64,000 bases of DNA from PXAP01 sp964520585 (GCA_964520585.1 CAZFOO010000007.1:1-64000); one strand, 5' to 3'. Shown: positions 9,118 to 18,942, counted from the stretch's first letter. Notes: generated by a model not told the origin, from the letters alone. Translations and numbers: made by a program.

Positions 9118-10490
9118 TTAATAACTTTTATTATCATACCAGCAAGGTCTTCAGCCTTCTGCCTGTCTGCCCCTTCAGAATAGATCCTTATTATCGGTTC
9201 CGTATTCGATTCCCTTAGGTGTACCCATCCTTCCGGGAAATCTATCCTCACGCCGTCAGTCTCATTAACCGGGTAATTCGAATAATGATCTTTTATTCCT
9301 TTAAGTATTGCACCGGTATGGATGCCCGGAGTCAGTTCAATTTTATTTTTAGACAGGTAATAATCCGGATATCTTTTTCTAAGCTCAGTGCATTTGACTT
9401 TTTGCCTGGCAAGATGTGAGAGAAACAGGACTATACCTACCAGGGCGTCACGGCCGTAATGCAATCCGGGGTAAATTACACCTCCGTTACCTTCTCCACC
9501 GATAACAGCGTTGGTGCGTTTCATCTCCGATATTACGTTCACTTCACCAACCGCAGAGGCGGTATGACTGCCCCCGTATTTTTCGGTAATTTCTTTAAGT
9601 GCTTTTGTGGAAGAAAGGTTTGAAACCGTGTTCCCGGGGGTGTTCATAAGCACATAATCTGCCACAGCCACCAGGGTATACTCTTCTCCGAACATGGTGC
9701 CGTCTTCATTTATAATTGCCAGCCTGTCAACATCCGGATCAACCGCAAAGCCCAGGTCTGCATTATTTTTAACCACAGTTTCAGATAATCCTTTTAAATT
9801 TTCGGGCAATGGCTCGGGATTATGTGAAAATATGCCGTCCGGTTTGCAGTTAATTTCTATCACATCATCCACTCCAATAGCTTTAAGCAGTTCAGGCAGT
9901 ATTATGCCTCCGACCGAATTAACACAATCAATAACCACCCTGAATTTCCTTGCCCTTATGGCTGCTATATCAGCAAGGGGCAGTTCCGTTACTGACCTGA
10001 TATGTTTTTCATCTAAACTTCTGTCGGTTTTATAATTGCCAAGTGCGGATATCTCTGCGTATTTAAAATTCTCTTTGGTGGACATGTTAAGCAGTTCTTC
10101 GCCATCGGCGGCGGACAGGAATTCTCCATTGTTGTTTAGAAGCTTAAGCGCATTCCATTCTGCCGGATTATGACTGGCTGTAAGAATAATGCCCCCATCG
10201 GCTTTCTCAAACTGTACCGCCATTTCCACGGTTGGAGTAGATGCAGGTCCGAGATCTGTTACATCAATACCCATCCCCATCAGGGTTCCACATACTATCT
10301 TGTTTACCATATCTCCCGAAATTCTGGCATCGCGACCAATGATAACTTTATAACTATCTTTTCTTTCACGGTTTTTTATCCACATTGCATAAGCAGATGA
10401 AAACTTTACCAGATCAAGAGGAGTGAGATTTTCGCCGGGATCATTTCCTATAGTGCCGCGAATTCCCGAGATGGATTTTATTAGAGTCAT
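9102..10490 (-). CDS. glmM: Phosphoglucosamine mutase (alpha-D-phosphohexomutase family)
   Basis: About 462 residues. It converts glucosamine-6-phosphate to glucosamine-1-phosphate for cell-wall and outer-membrane sugar synthesis. The four family signatures are all present: the phosphoserine loop TASHNP (about residue 103), the metal loop DPDVDRL (about 243-249), the sugar loop GEGNGGVIYP (about 332-341) and the phosphate-binding loop RESNTEPIIRI near the C terminus. I chose ATG at 10490 (MTLIKSISGIRGTIG), where the family begins; the longer open frame from 10565 adds 25 residues with no homology that I recognise. It is divergent from the rluB-type gene across a 235-bp spacer. Phosphomannomutase activity cannot be excluded, since the families overlap. 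Confidence 0.9.
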   Translation of the reverse strand: MTLIKSISGIRGTIGNDPGENLTPLDLVKFSSAYAMWIKNRERKDSYKVIIGRDARISGDMVNKIVCGTLMGMGIDVTDLGPASTPTVEMAVQFEKADGGIILTASHNPAEWNALKLLNNNGEFLSAADGEELLNMSTKENFKYAEISALGNYKTDRSLDEKHIRSVTELPLADIAAIRARKFRVVIDCVNSVGGIILPELLKAIGVDDVIEINCKPDGIFSHNPEPLPENLKGLSETVVKNNADLGFAVDPDVDRLAIINEDGTMFGEEYTLVAVADYVLMNTPGNTVSNLSSTKALKEITEKYGGSHTASAVGEVNVISEMKRTNAVIGGEGNGGVIYPGLHYGRDALVGIVLFLSHLARQKVKCTELRKRYPDYYLSKNKIELTPGIHTGAILKGIKDHYSNYPVNETDGVRIDFPEGWVHLRESNTEPIIRIYSEGADRQKAEDLAGMIIKVIKANLP

Positions 10491-10725
10491 ATTAAAAAGT
10501 ATTGATTTTTTTGATAAATACGAAGTTAATTCAATTGCTTCAATTAGACAGCAAAATATTTTCAAAAACTGCAGGTCATTGTCTGATCTCCTGGTTTTTT
10601 AGACCGGAAATTAGTCGAATGGACCTTAAAGCAGTAGTCAGAAAATTTTACCATTAAAAATATTAACTTTGCAACTTTATGTTATATAATAACACCCGCC
10701 TTTTTCACAAAACAAGCAGACCATA

Positions 10726-12173
10726 ATGCAGGATAAGGATAAAAAGAACTCAGGCAGAAAGGGAGTTTCTGAAAAAAGAGATAATTCTTCATCCCGGAAA
10801 GGGACGAAGAAATTACAAACAGACAGAAATAAACCGGCCGGTAGATCTGTGCGTTCAGAAGAACAGGACCGCGGCAAACTGAGTGAAAAACCGCGTCAGC
10901 CGGGTAGAGTTGGTCGAAGCAGATCTGAAGGGAGGTCCCTTGATGAAGGAGGACCTGTCCGCAATAAGCCTGAAAGACCTTTCAGGCAGGGAAAGGATAA
11001 TGAACCAGGCAGCAAGTCTGCCGGCGAGCGTAAAGAAGATGTGCATCCTTTTGAAAAGTTCAGGCGGGAAAATGCTGTTTCAGGCAGAAAAGATAAAAGG
11101 GCTGAAAGGGGCGACAGGGAGAAGAGGTTTGAAAGGGGTGACAGGGATAAAAGATCTGGAAGTAACAGGGACAGGAAGTTTGAAAGGGGTGACAGGGATA
11201 AAAGATCTGGAAGTAACAGGGACAGGAAGTTTNNNNNNNNNNNNNNNNNNNNNNNNNNNNNNNNNNNNNNNNNNNNNNNNNNNNNNNNNNNNNNNNNNNN
11301 NNNNNNNNNNNNNNNNNNNNNNNNNNNNNNNNGTTTGAAAGGGGTGACAGGGATAAAAGATCTGGAAGTAACAGGGACAGGAAGTTTGAAAGAGGCGAGA
11401 GGGATAACAAACAAAAGAGCGGGGATAATTTTTCAGGAAATAAGCCCTATTCTCCTAAAGAGATCCGACTGAACCGTTACATTGCCAATTCGGGGGTCTG
11501 TTCCCGGCGGGAAGCAGATGATTATATCCTGGCAGGTCATGTAAAGGTTAATGATAAGGTTGTTAAGGAGCTTGGAGCGAAAGTAACCTATTCGGATACA
11601 GTAAGGTTTAAAGGTAAGAGGCTTAATCCTGAGAAAAAAATATATCTTTTACTTAATAAGCCAAAGGATTATATCTCTACTGTTGATGATCCTTATGCCA
11701 AGAGGACTGTTATGGATCTGGTAAGGAGTTCCTGCAGGGAGAGGATATATCCGGTCGGCAGACTGGACCGGCTTACAACCGGCTTGCTTTTGTTTACCAA
11801 TGACGGCGACCTTACCAAAAAGCTGACCCACCCTTCTCACCAGGTCACAAAAATTTATCAGGTCGGACTGGACCGGCCTCTCGAACGGGCCGATATGGAG
11901 AAAATTGCTGCAGGGGTTGAACTGGAAGACGGACCTGTTCATGCAGATGAGATAAGCTATGTTGATCCGGTTGATAAATCGCAGATTGGCATCCAGCTGC
12001 ATTCGGGCAAAAACAGGATTATCAGGCGGATATTTAAACATCTTGATTATAAGGTGGTGAAACTGGACAGGGTCTTTTTCGCCGGACTGACAAAGAAGAA
12101 CCTGCCACGTGGGAAATGGCGATTTCTGAATGAAAAAGAAGTGAACAGATTGAAAATGAATATATTTCAATGA
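10726..12173 (+). CDS. rluB: RluB/RsuA-type 23S rRNA pseudouridine synthase with long repetitive N-terminal extension
   Basis: The C-terminal half is a standard large-subunit pseudouridine synthase: an S4 RNA-binding domain (IRLNRYIANSGVCSRREAD, VKVNDK) and the catalytic motif GRLDRLTTGLLLFTNDGDL with its Asp. The N-terminal 150 or more residues are basic and disordered (Lys, Arg, Asp, Ser, Gly), with a 17-residue repeat ERGDRDKRSGSNRDRKF; such tails occur in Bacteroidota members and probably bind RNA (inference). A 100-N gap interrupts the repeat and shifts the apparent frame. The 51-bp periodicity shows the true gap is 51k-4 bases (47, 98, 149...), which restores one open frame, so this is not a pseudogene. 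A -7 element TAACTTTG (10664-10671) lies upstream. The stop overlaps the era start (ATGA). Confidence 0.9.
11131..11387 (+). repeat. 51-bp in-frame tandem repeat inside the rluB-type gene
   Basis: Units 11131-11181, 11182-11232 and 11337-11387 look identical; a degenerate unit precedes and another follows. Each encodes 17 residues alternating Arg/Lys with Asp, Gly and Ser. The copy number is unknown because the N-gap falls inside the array. Confidence 0.93.
11233..11332. other. Assembly gap (100 N) inside a tandem repeat
   Basis: The sequence before the gap ends exactly at a unit boundary and the sequence after it starts with the last four bases of a unit, so the missing length should be 47 plus a multiple of 51 bases. 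A real length of 98 would fit both the repeat and the reading frame. Confidence 0.95.
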
Positions 12174-13057
12174 AGATGACACATAAATCCGGCTTCGTTA
12201 ATATTCTTGGAAATCCGAATGTTGGGAAATCAACAATCATGAATGCCCTGGTAGGGGAAAACCTGTCCATTATTACTTCAAAGGTTCAGACTACCCGTCA
12301 CCGCATTATGGGTATAGTTAACGGGGAGGACTTCCAGATTATTTATTCCGATACCCCTGGAATAATAAAACCTAATTACAAACTGCATGAGTCGATGATG
12401 AAGTTTGTAAACAGTGCCCTCGATGATGCCGATGTCCTGCTCTATGTAACCGATGTCAACGAGAATCTTACTGCTGAGCACGACTATCTTAAAAGAATCA
12501 GTACGCTGAACATACCTGTTGTTCTATTAATTAATAAGATAGATCTTGTAAAAGAACAGGAAGAGGTTGAAGTGCTTGTTGAAAAGTGGCGGAAAATTCT
12601 GCCCGGAGCTTATATCATACCCCTTTCCGCAAAGGAGAAGTTCAATTTAAATACAGTATTTCAAACTGTGACCGGGATTCTGCCGGAATCGCCTCCTTAT
12701 TATCCCAAAGATACACTTACCGATAAATCGGAAAAATTTTTTGCTTCTGAGATCATCCGCCAGAAAGTATTGCTCAACTACCAAAAAGAGATACCATACT
12801 CCACAGAAATAGAAATTGAGGAATTTCAGGATAAAGAAGAAATACTACGCATGAGGGCAGTGATACATGTTATGAGAGATACCCAGAAAGGGATTATAAT
12901 AGGAAAAAAGGGGGCTGCCCTGAAAAAAACAGGTACTGCGGCCAGGCTTGAGCTTGAAGCGTTTTTCGGCAAGAAGGTTTTTCTGGAATTATTCGTGAAA
13001 GTGAACAGGGACTGGCGCACTAAGGATTATCAGCTAAGGAGATTTGGTTACAGGTAA
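12170..13057 (+). CDS. era: GTPase Era
   Basis: 295 residues. Era binds the 3' end of 16S rRNA and assists 30S maturation. The GTPase domain shows G1 GNPNVGKS (about residues 13-20), the Thr-rich switch around TTRHR, G3 DTPG and G4 NKID. The C-terminal KH domain has the GKKG loop near residue 245, followed by the usual FLELFVKVNRDWR segment. ATG at 12170 overlaps the stop of the rluB-type gene by 4 bases, suggesting translational coupling. Together with der downstream it makes a ribosome-assembly cluster. Confidence 0.97.
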   Translation: MKMTHKSGFVNILGNPNVGKSTIMNALVGENLSIITSKVQTTRHRIMGIVNGEDFQIIYSDTPGIIKPNYKLHESMMKFVNSALDDADVLLYVTDVNENLTAEHDYLKRISTLNIPVVLLINKIDLVKEQEEVEVLVEKWRKILPGAYIIPLSAKEKFNLNTVFQTVTGILPESPPYYPKDTLTDKSEKFFASEIIRQKVLLNYQKEIPYSTEIEIEEFQDKEEILRMRAVIHVMRDTQKGIIIGKKGAALKKTGTAARLELEAFFGKKVFLELFVKVNRDWRTKDYQLRRFGYR

Positions 13058-13147
13058 TGGAGAATTGCCTTTTCTAAACCGTAGAAAACAATAAATCAGT
13101 TTGTTTAAAACAAAAGCAGGACGCCTGCATTTATAATATAAAATAAG

Positions 13148-14455
13148 ATGAGTCATATTGTTGCAATAGTAGGCAGGCCCAATGTCGGGAAATCAACCTT
13201 GTTCAATCGTCTGTGCGGTGAAAGGAAAGCCATTGTCGATGAGCTTTCAGGGGTGACGAGGGACCGGCACTATGGAAAATCGGACTGGAACGGAAAGGAG
13301 TTCTCGATAATAGACACGGGTGGATATATTTCCAATTCTGCCGATATTTTTGAAGAAGAAATACGCAAACAGGTTATACTTGCCATTGAGGAAGCTGACA
13401 GAATACTTTTCGTAGTTGATGTCATGAGCGGGATAACCGATCTGGATGAGGTAATTGCAGGTCTTCTGAGAAAAAGCCGTAAAAAATGCCTGGTCGTGGT
13501 AAATAAGGTTGATAATACTCAAAGATATTATGATGCCAATGTATTCTATGGACTGGGACTTGGTGATATATATCCTGTATCTGCCATTAACGGCTCGGGA
13601 ACCGGAGAGTTGCTTGATGCCCTGGTGGCTGATTACTCGCTTCCTGCCGATGAGGGTGAAGAGGACGAAACCCCCAGATTCACCATTGCGGGCAGGCCTA
13701 ATGTCGGAAAATCTTCTCTTGCCAATGCCCTTTTGGGAGAGGAAAGAAATATTGTTACACCCGTTGCAGGTACAACAAGAGATTCGATCCATACTCATTA
13801 TAAGAAATTTGGGAATGAATTTTTTCTTATAGATACCGCCGGATTACGCAAGAAAGGCAAGTTGATGGAGAACGTTGAATTTTATTCAATTATGAGATCG
13901 GTCAGGGCAATAGAAGATGCCGATGTCTGTCTTTTAATGATTGATGCTACCCGTGGAATAGAAGGTCAGGATGTGAATATCTTTAACCTTATTGTGAGGA
14001 ATAAAAAAGGTGTGCTGATCCTTGTCAATAAATGGGATCTGGTGGAAAAGGATACCGGGTCGGTGAAAGAGTTCACTGCTATGATCAGGGAAAGAATATC
14101 TCCTTTTGAGGATGTGCCGGTAATATTCACTTCTGCCATCACTAAACAGCGCATACATAAAGCACTGGAGACAGCTGTTGAGGTATATAAAAGGCGGAAA
14201 CAAAAGATACCCACCTCCAGACTTAATGAGGTTCTGAGGGAAGCTGTCGACCAGTTCCATCCTCCTGCTATAAAGGGAAAGTATATTAAGATAAATTATG
14301 TAACCCAGCTGCCCGTAAAAACCCCGGCGTTTGTATTTTTTTGCAATTTACCGCAGTATATCAGGGCCCCTTATAAACGGTACCTTGAGAACAGGATACG
14401 TGAGAAGTTTGATTTTACAGGGGTTCCGATTCAGCTTTTTTTCCGGAAAAAATAA
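13148..14455 (+). CDS. der: Ribosome biogenesis GTPase Der (EngA)
   Basis: 435 residues with two GTPase domains in tandem and a C-terminal KH-like domain, the layout unique to Der, which acts in 50S subunit assembly. First domain: GRPNVGKS, DTGG, NKVD. Second domain: GRPNVGKS again near residue 182, DTAG, NKWD. The C terminus ends with the expected segment LENRIREKFDFTGVPI. It follows era after 90 bp. That spacer holds a small GC stem (GCAGG/CCTGC, 13116-13128) that may weaken read-through, so der could be in the same transcript or have its own promoter. It converges on the next gene with 7 bp between stops. Confidence 0.97.
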   Translation: MSHIVAIVGRPNVGKSTLFNRLCGERKAIVDELSGVTRDRHYGKSDWNGKEFSIIDTGGYISNSADIFEEEIRKQVILAIEEADRILFVVDVMSGITDLDEVIAGLLRKSRKKCLVVVNKVDNTQRYYDANVFYGLGLGDIYPVSAINGSGTGELLDALVADYSLPADEGEEDETPRFTIAGRPNVGKSSLANALLGEERNIVTPVAGTTRDSIHTHYKKFGNEFFLIDTAGLRKKGKLMENVEFYSIMRSVRAIEDADVCLLMIDATRGIEGQDVNIFNLIVRNKKGVLILVNKWDLVEKDTGSVKEFTAMIRERISPFEDVPVIFTSAITKQRIHKALETAVEVYKRRKQKIPTSRLNEVLREAVDQFHPPAIKGKYIKINYVTQLPVKTPAFVFFCNLPQYIRAPYKRYLENRIREKFDFTGVPIQLFFRKK

Positions 14456-14462
14456 TACCGGC

Positions 14463-17400
14463 CTATACCTTAATACCCATGAACAATACATCGTCTACCT
14501 GATCAAAATCTCCTTTCCAGAGATTGAAATTATTGCTTATATACTCGTATTGTTCCTTCATTGGTTTATGGCAGATATCTGCCAGGAGGTTTTTAAGCCG
14601 GACCATTTTAAATTTTTTGCCAAGTGGTCCGCCAAACTGATCGGGGTAACCATCTGAAAACAGATAGATGATATCGCCCGGTTGCAGTTGATAACCATTG
14701 TTTTCAAATTCTTTTTCCTGGATAACATGACCTCCGATAGAATTTCTGCTTCCTCTTATATACAGAAGCTCTCCCTTATGGAGCATTATGATCGGCCGCA
14801 TTGCCGACGAGAAGCGCAGATACCTCCGGGTTACGTCGAATTCACATACAGTGATATCCATGCCATCTGTTGATTTTCCGTCTGAATCTACATTCTGGTT
14901 CAGAGTGCTTGTAATTTCACGGTCAAGTGTCTGAAGAATTTCCGAAGGGGAATTGATATCCTGGCGCATACAGATATCCTTTATCAACGTTGTTCCTATC
15001 ATTGACATAAAAGCCCCCGGCACTCCGTGTCCTGTGGAATCAGCGCACACAATCAGGAACTTGTCCTCGTTAACCTTGTCAAACCAATAGAAGTCCCCGC
15101 TTACAATATCCCTTGGCCTGTAAAATACAAATGATTCGATAAAATTTTCTTCGATCCTGGAAACCGGTGGTAAAATACTTGCCTGTATCCTCTGGGCGTA
15201 ATTTATACTGTCTGTTATATCCCTGTTCTTATGCTCTATTTCCTGTTTCTGCTCAACCACCTCTTTGGTCCTTATGACAAGCTCCCTCTCGATCCGTTCT
15301 TTTTCGAGCCGAAGGTTTCTTTCCCTGATCTTTATTATAATAAAAAGCAGCAGAGCTATAGCTAGGATAACAAAAAGGAAGAAATACCATTTTTTCCAGA
15401 TAGGTTTATCTACAATAACAGACAGTTTTAGTGGAGTTTCGGTAACCACTCCTTCTGCACTAAAAGCGCGAAGGAGGAAATTAAAGCTGCCGTCATCGAT
15501 CCGTGAGTAGTATGCAAATCTCTGGGAAGACAGATCTGACCAGTCAAGGTCATAACCATCAAGCTTATATTGATACCTTACTTTATCAGGATCAGTAAAG
15601 TGCAGTCCTATAAATTCAATTCTCAATTTGTAGCTGCCGTAAGGCAGGGAGACACGGTCAGTAGTTTCATATTCTTCATCAGATATTACTACTGATGTTA
15701 TATTAAGCAGGGGAGGAGCCTCCTCCGTTCTTTCTTTTGAGGGGTCATATGAAACCAGTCCCTCGCTGGTCCCAAAAAGTAAAACCCCGTCTGCAGTCTT
15801 GTGGGCGGCGTTAGCGTTAAAATCGCCTCTTATTGCACTTTCTGTGCCGTAGGTGCGGACAAAGTAAGTGGCCGGATCCACCCTGCTGACCCCGAGTCTG
15901 TGACCAACCCATACAGATCCTTCATCTCCGGTTATCAAACTGTAGCAAAAATTTGAATGCAGACCTTCATCGGTAGTAAGGTGAATGATTGTGTCATTGG
16001 TCACCTGTAATATTCCATGTCCATTGGTCGCTATCCACAGCCGGCCTTCTTTATCCTGTTCCAAAGCAACAATATCCAGTGCAATGCCGGCAATTCCTAT
16101 CTCATTACTGGTTTCAACATCGACAAGACTGTTGCTGAGGGTTGCTATCCATGTTATTCCTTCGGAATCAGTATATAAGCTTTTTATTAAGTTATGGGGA
16201 AGTCCCTCATAGGTAGTATATTGATTCACTTCACCGGACTCCAGGTCAAACTCAAAAACACCGCTGTTAGTTGCAGCTCTCAATGTCCCGTTATGGTATT
16301 CCAGATCATTGATGCTGTTTTCCAGGGAATTAGCTGAAACATGAAATGGAACAGCATTGCGGACATCTTTATCCAGCCTGTAAATACCACTGGTCTCGGT
16401 TCCTATGTAAAGATCACCTTCAAAGCCGGAAGCAAGTGCAGTTATCCTGTCAAAGGGGAGTCCGCGTTGTGTACCATAGAATACCGGACTGCCTTCACTG
16501 TCTTTTGGTTTTCTAAGCAGGCCACTTTCCCCGCCCAGCCATAAATAGTCATTATCGGACAATACTGCCGACACATCTTTACCGAACGGTTCATCGAAAG
16601 TCGTGTAGAAGCTGAACGATTCATCAGCAATCAATGAGAGTCCGTTATAGGTAGCAAACCAATAGTTACCTTCAAAATCCTGAAAAACTTTATTGACAAT
16701 ATCTGCTGCCAGTCCGTTTTCCGATGAAAAGTTCCTGACTTCGGGATTTTGGTTCGGTGAGAAAAGATCACTGATCTTATAAACGCCATTTCCCCAGGTG
16801 CTCACCCAAAGATCCTCGCGGTCGTCCAGAAAGACAGACTGGATCCTGGAAAATCCGAAACCGAACCTGTCACCGGTGTTGTTAACAGTGTAACCGGAAT
16901 CATCAGATTTCTGCAAATGGAAAAGACCCCGTTCCCTGGTTCCGGCAAAGATACCTTTACCTTCAAAGGAGTGGAGACTTTCAATTGTAACAGCTGGCAC
17001 ACCTGAGATTCTTTCTTTCATTTCCGGGTTTTCTCCCGGCATATAGGAAAAACTGTAGAGTCCTTCGAATGAGCCTATAAGCAATTCGTCACTGCCGGCA
17101 AAAACTATCGAGGTGATGGGAGTGGAGTTGAAACTTTCATCAAACAAATTGATTTTCATGTCGTTATCGGCGACCAGTATTCCGTGCTGCTGGGAGGCGA
17201 TGAGGATATTCCCCTGATGATCTTCTGTAATGCCGGTTATGGTTGTACGAACTCCCTTATTATCGATCACTTTGATCCTGCTGTTTTCGAGTACCGAGAC
17301 ACTGCCGTTATTATGGCCGAACCAGATCCTTCCTTTGGAATCGTGAAAACTTGTATTGACAAAATCCTGCGGGAGTGAATCACGGGTGGGATTGGGTTCA

Positions 17401-17615
17401 AATTCAAAACCATTGAAACGCGCCAGGTGAGTTCCTGTTCCGATCCATATATATCCTGACTGATCCTGGTCCACCGTATAAATAAATCTGTGTGGAATAC
17501 CCTCCTCTATTCCGTAATTTCTGAACTGGTATTCTTGTGCAGAAAGGGAAAATAATATGATGAAAAGGAGAATAGCAGAAAAAACGGATGTTTTTGAATA
17601 GGGGCCCGGCATCAT
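14463..17615 (-). CDS. Propeller sensor with Y_Y_Y domain and SpoIIE-type serine phosphatase output
   Basis: 1050 residues: signal/anchor helix (about 9-26), a long periplasmic region of two-component-regulator propeller repeats (motifs such as GYIWIGTGTHLARFNG, LWVSTWGNGVYKISD, NYWFATYNGLSLI), a Y_Y_Y domain (about 630-735, ending with RAFSAEG), one membrane helix (about 740-763), a coiled coil (764-815) and a SpoIIE/PP2C domain (about 825-1050). The phosphatase keeps its metal-binding acids: SGDFYW, ADSTGHGVPGA, FSDGYPDQFG and DQVDDV. So the output is dephosphorylation, probably of an anti-anti-sigma or similar partner, not a histidine kinase. No such partner lies beside it. It starts 19 bp after the exported unknown protein gene, suggesting one transcript. 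The ligand is unknown. Confidence 0.9.
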   Translation of the reverse strand: MMPGPYSKTSVFSAILLFIILFSLSAQEYQFRNYGIEEGIPHRFIYTVDQDQSGYIWIGTGTHLARFNGFEFEPNPTRDSLPQDFVNTSFHDSKGRIWFGHNNGSVSVLENSRIKVIDNKGVRTTITGITEDHQGNILIASQQHGILVADNDMKINLFDESFNSTPITSIVFAGSDELLIGSFEGLYSFSYMPGENPEMKERISGVPAVTIESLHSFEGKGIFAGTRERGLFHLQKSDDSGYTVNNTGDRFGFGFSRIQSVFLDDREDLWVSTWGNGVYKISDLFSPNQNPEVRNFSSENGLAADIVNKVFQDFEGNYWFATYNGLSLIADESFSFYTTFDEPFGKDVSAVLSDNDYLWLGGESGLLRKPKDSEGSPVFYGTQRGLPFDRITALASGFEGDLYIGTETSGIYRLDKDVRNAVPFHVSANSLENSINDLEYHNGTLRAATNSGVFEFDLESGEVNQYTTYEGLPHNLIKSLYTDSEGITWIATLSNSLVDVETSNEIGIAGIALDIVALEQDKEGRLWIATNGHGILQVTNDTIIHLTTDEGLHSNFCYSLITGDEGSVWVGHRLGVSRVDPATYFVRTYGTESAIRGDFNANAAHKTADGVLLFGTSEGLVSYDPSKERTEEAPPLLNITSVVISDEEYETTDRVSLPYGSYKLRIEFIGLHFTDPDKVRYQYKLDGYDLDWSDLSSQRFAYYSRIDDGSFNFLLRAFSAEGVVTETPLKLSVIVDKPIWKKWYFFLFVILAIALLLFIIIKIRERNLRLEKERIERELVIRTKEVVEQKQEIEHKNRDITDSINYAQRIQASILPPVSRIEENFIESFVFYRPRDIVSGDFYWFDKVNEDKFLIVCADSTGHGVPGAFMSMIGTTLIKDICMRQDINSPSEILQTLDREITSTLNQNVDSDGKSTDGMDITVCEFDVTRRYLRFSSAMRPIIMLHKGELLYIRGSRNSIGGHVIQEKEFENNGYQLQPGDIIYLFSDGYPDQFGGPLGKKFKMVRLKNLLADICHKPMKEQYEYISNNFNLWKGDFDQVDDVLFMGIKV

Positions 17616-17634
17616 TTAACAGGTTTTGATGGGT

Positions 17635-18618
17635 TTAATTTTTTTTAGGCCTGACGCCTATACTATATTTATATTGAGGTACACCGCCAATGGGAATTAC
17701 ATAGAACGGCAGGGCCTCATCATACTGGTTGCGTATATTAACTACTACATTATTGTTTCTTACCGGGGGACTTTCCCGTTTGTGGAACTGTACATCCAGG
17801 GAGGTATTGCGTTCATCCGGAAAAATGGAAAATTCATCTTCTTCCCAGTTATCATCACCTGAGACCTTGAGCAACTGGCCTTGCCGTTCGACAGATACAA
17901 GCCTTATTATACCATCATCATCCCAGTCAAAATTGGATATCTTTACAGATACGGTTTGTTCGTCAATATAAGGATAAATATGCGATACCTGTCCCGGATC
18001 ATCCCACATTCTGAAGGTGTATTCATACGCAAAGGCGTTTGCCCCTTCAATAGGAATATTTCGTTCCGGACTGGTGCTCAGATAATAACGATAAAGATTC
18101 CCGTCATCACCCTCTAATCCCTCTGCTATTATTTTGAATACGTTACCTGCAAACTGTTCCTCGTATTCACCTTGCGTGGGACTGAAAGGGCCAAAGGTGT
18201 ACCAGTTGTCGTCCCATTCCGGATCTTCTCCGAATGTTCTTGATGCCAACAGGTTTCCACTCCGGTAATCGCCAACCGGAGCCACCTCTTTGGAGTCCGT
18301 ATTTGAGTGGGCTCCCTCGCCGCCATAAACCGAGAAATTTGTGCGGGAATCCCAGATCCCGTTGATCTCATCATTTTGTCCACCGGTTTCGGGATCAAAT
18401 ACTCTTATATAAACTGGTTCAGTATAGGATTCCGGGACCAGGAAGAAAAAGGCCTGGCTGAAATCGTCATCACCCCAGGAGGTGCTTGAGCCTGGACCGA
18501 AAGTGACCAGGAAGGGGATATTTTCATCCTGGGCGGGAACAGGCTGGGAAAAACCTTTATAGCCTGTCCATGGAAGCAGGGCTGCAAAGATATATATAAG
18601 CAAGGTATATTTTCTCAT
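17635..18618 (-). CDS. Exported protein of unknown function
   Basis: 327 residues with a clear signal peptide (MRKYTLLIYIFAALLPWTGY, cleavage probably after GFSQ). The mature part is rich in Asp, Tyr, Trp and Phe, acidic, with many short beta-like stretches (FFFLVPESYTEPVYIRVFD, DWDDDGIIRLVSVE), suggesting a beta-sandwich. There is no lipobox Cys, no membrane helix after the signal and no T9SS C-terminal domain; it ends in a basic tail (RPKKN). Aspartate clusters such as WGDDDF and NFDWDDDG could bind calcium (inference only). It is the first gene of a pair with the propeller-phosphatase, so it may supply or bind the signal sensed there. I cannot assign a function. Confidence 0.8.
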   Translation of the reverse strand: MRKYTLLIYIFAALLPWTGYKGFSQPVPAQDENIPFLVTFGPGSSTSWGDDDFSQAFFFLVPESYTEPVYIRVFDPETGGQNDEINGIWDSRTNFSVYGGEGAHSNTDSKEVAPVGDYRSGNLLASRTFGEDPEWDDNWYTFGPFSPTQGEYEEQFAGNVFKIIAEGLEGDDGNLYRYYLSTSPERNIPIEGANAFAYEYTFRMWDDPGQVSHIYPYIDEQTVSVKISNFDWDDDGIIRLVSVERQGQLLKVSGDDNWEEDEFSIFPDERNTSLDVQFHKRESPPVRNNNVVVNIRNQYDEALPFYVIPIGGVPQYKYSIGVRPKKN

Positions 18619-18942
18619 TACAAAATTTTTGACTTAACAATATTTATATACGGTCAGATGTGCAAACAGTTTCCTTTTTTTGATGAAAGCGGAAAAAAGT
18701 TAAGTAAACAGGCATATTCCCTGTTTAATAGTATTTGCCTAAGCAAAGATTGTGCCTTTTTGCAGGGATCAGAGGGTTGACCAGGTATTTAAATGGCCGG
18801 TTATTTAAACATAAATCAGAAATAATTAAGCATAACCTTGCAATATTATATTGCAAACCATTCTCCAATCCGTTACTTCAAAATTTTTAAAGAGATTTTA
18901 GCTTAAAGAAAGTTTTATCCATAGTAAATTCCGGTAACTGGT
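18619..18942. other. Intergenic region, 324 bp, no gene
   Basis: AT-rich spacer between the end of the PD40-PKD gene and the start of the exported unknown gene, both on the minus strand. No open frame with family features was seen. It contains the 19-bp inverted repeat at 18838-18856 and presumably the promoter for the pair downstream; I found no good TAnnTTTG element. Confidence 0.6.
18838..18856. promoter_or_regulatory. Perfect 8-bp inverted repeat, operator or hairpin
   Basis: TTGCAATATTATATTGCAA: half-sites TTGCAATA and TATTGCAA separated by three bases. It lies 220 bp upstream of the exported unknown gene and 87 bp past the stop of the T9SS run. It could be a regulator site or an intercistronic hairpin; there is no T-tract after it on the minus strand, which argues against a simple terminator. 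Confidence 0.4.

Noticed and set aside
11131..11387. CRISPR array
   Set aside because: Units are contiguous, have no spacers and are in frame within a coding region. The 21-bp array at 2197-2294 also lacks spacers.
10726..11472. Reading the rluB-type open frame straight through the N run as a separate 248-residue protein
   Set aside because: After the gap this frame leaves the repeat phase and gives non-homologous sequence. The correct frame, fixed by the 51-bp period, carries the S4 and catalytic domains.
17635..18618. T9SS cargo
   Set aside because: It has a signal peptide but no C-terminal sorting domain of type A or B; it ends in a short basic tail.
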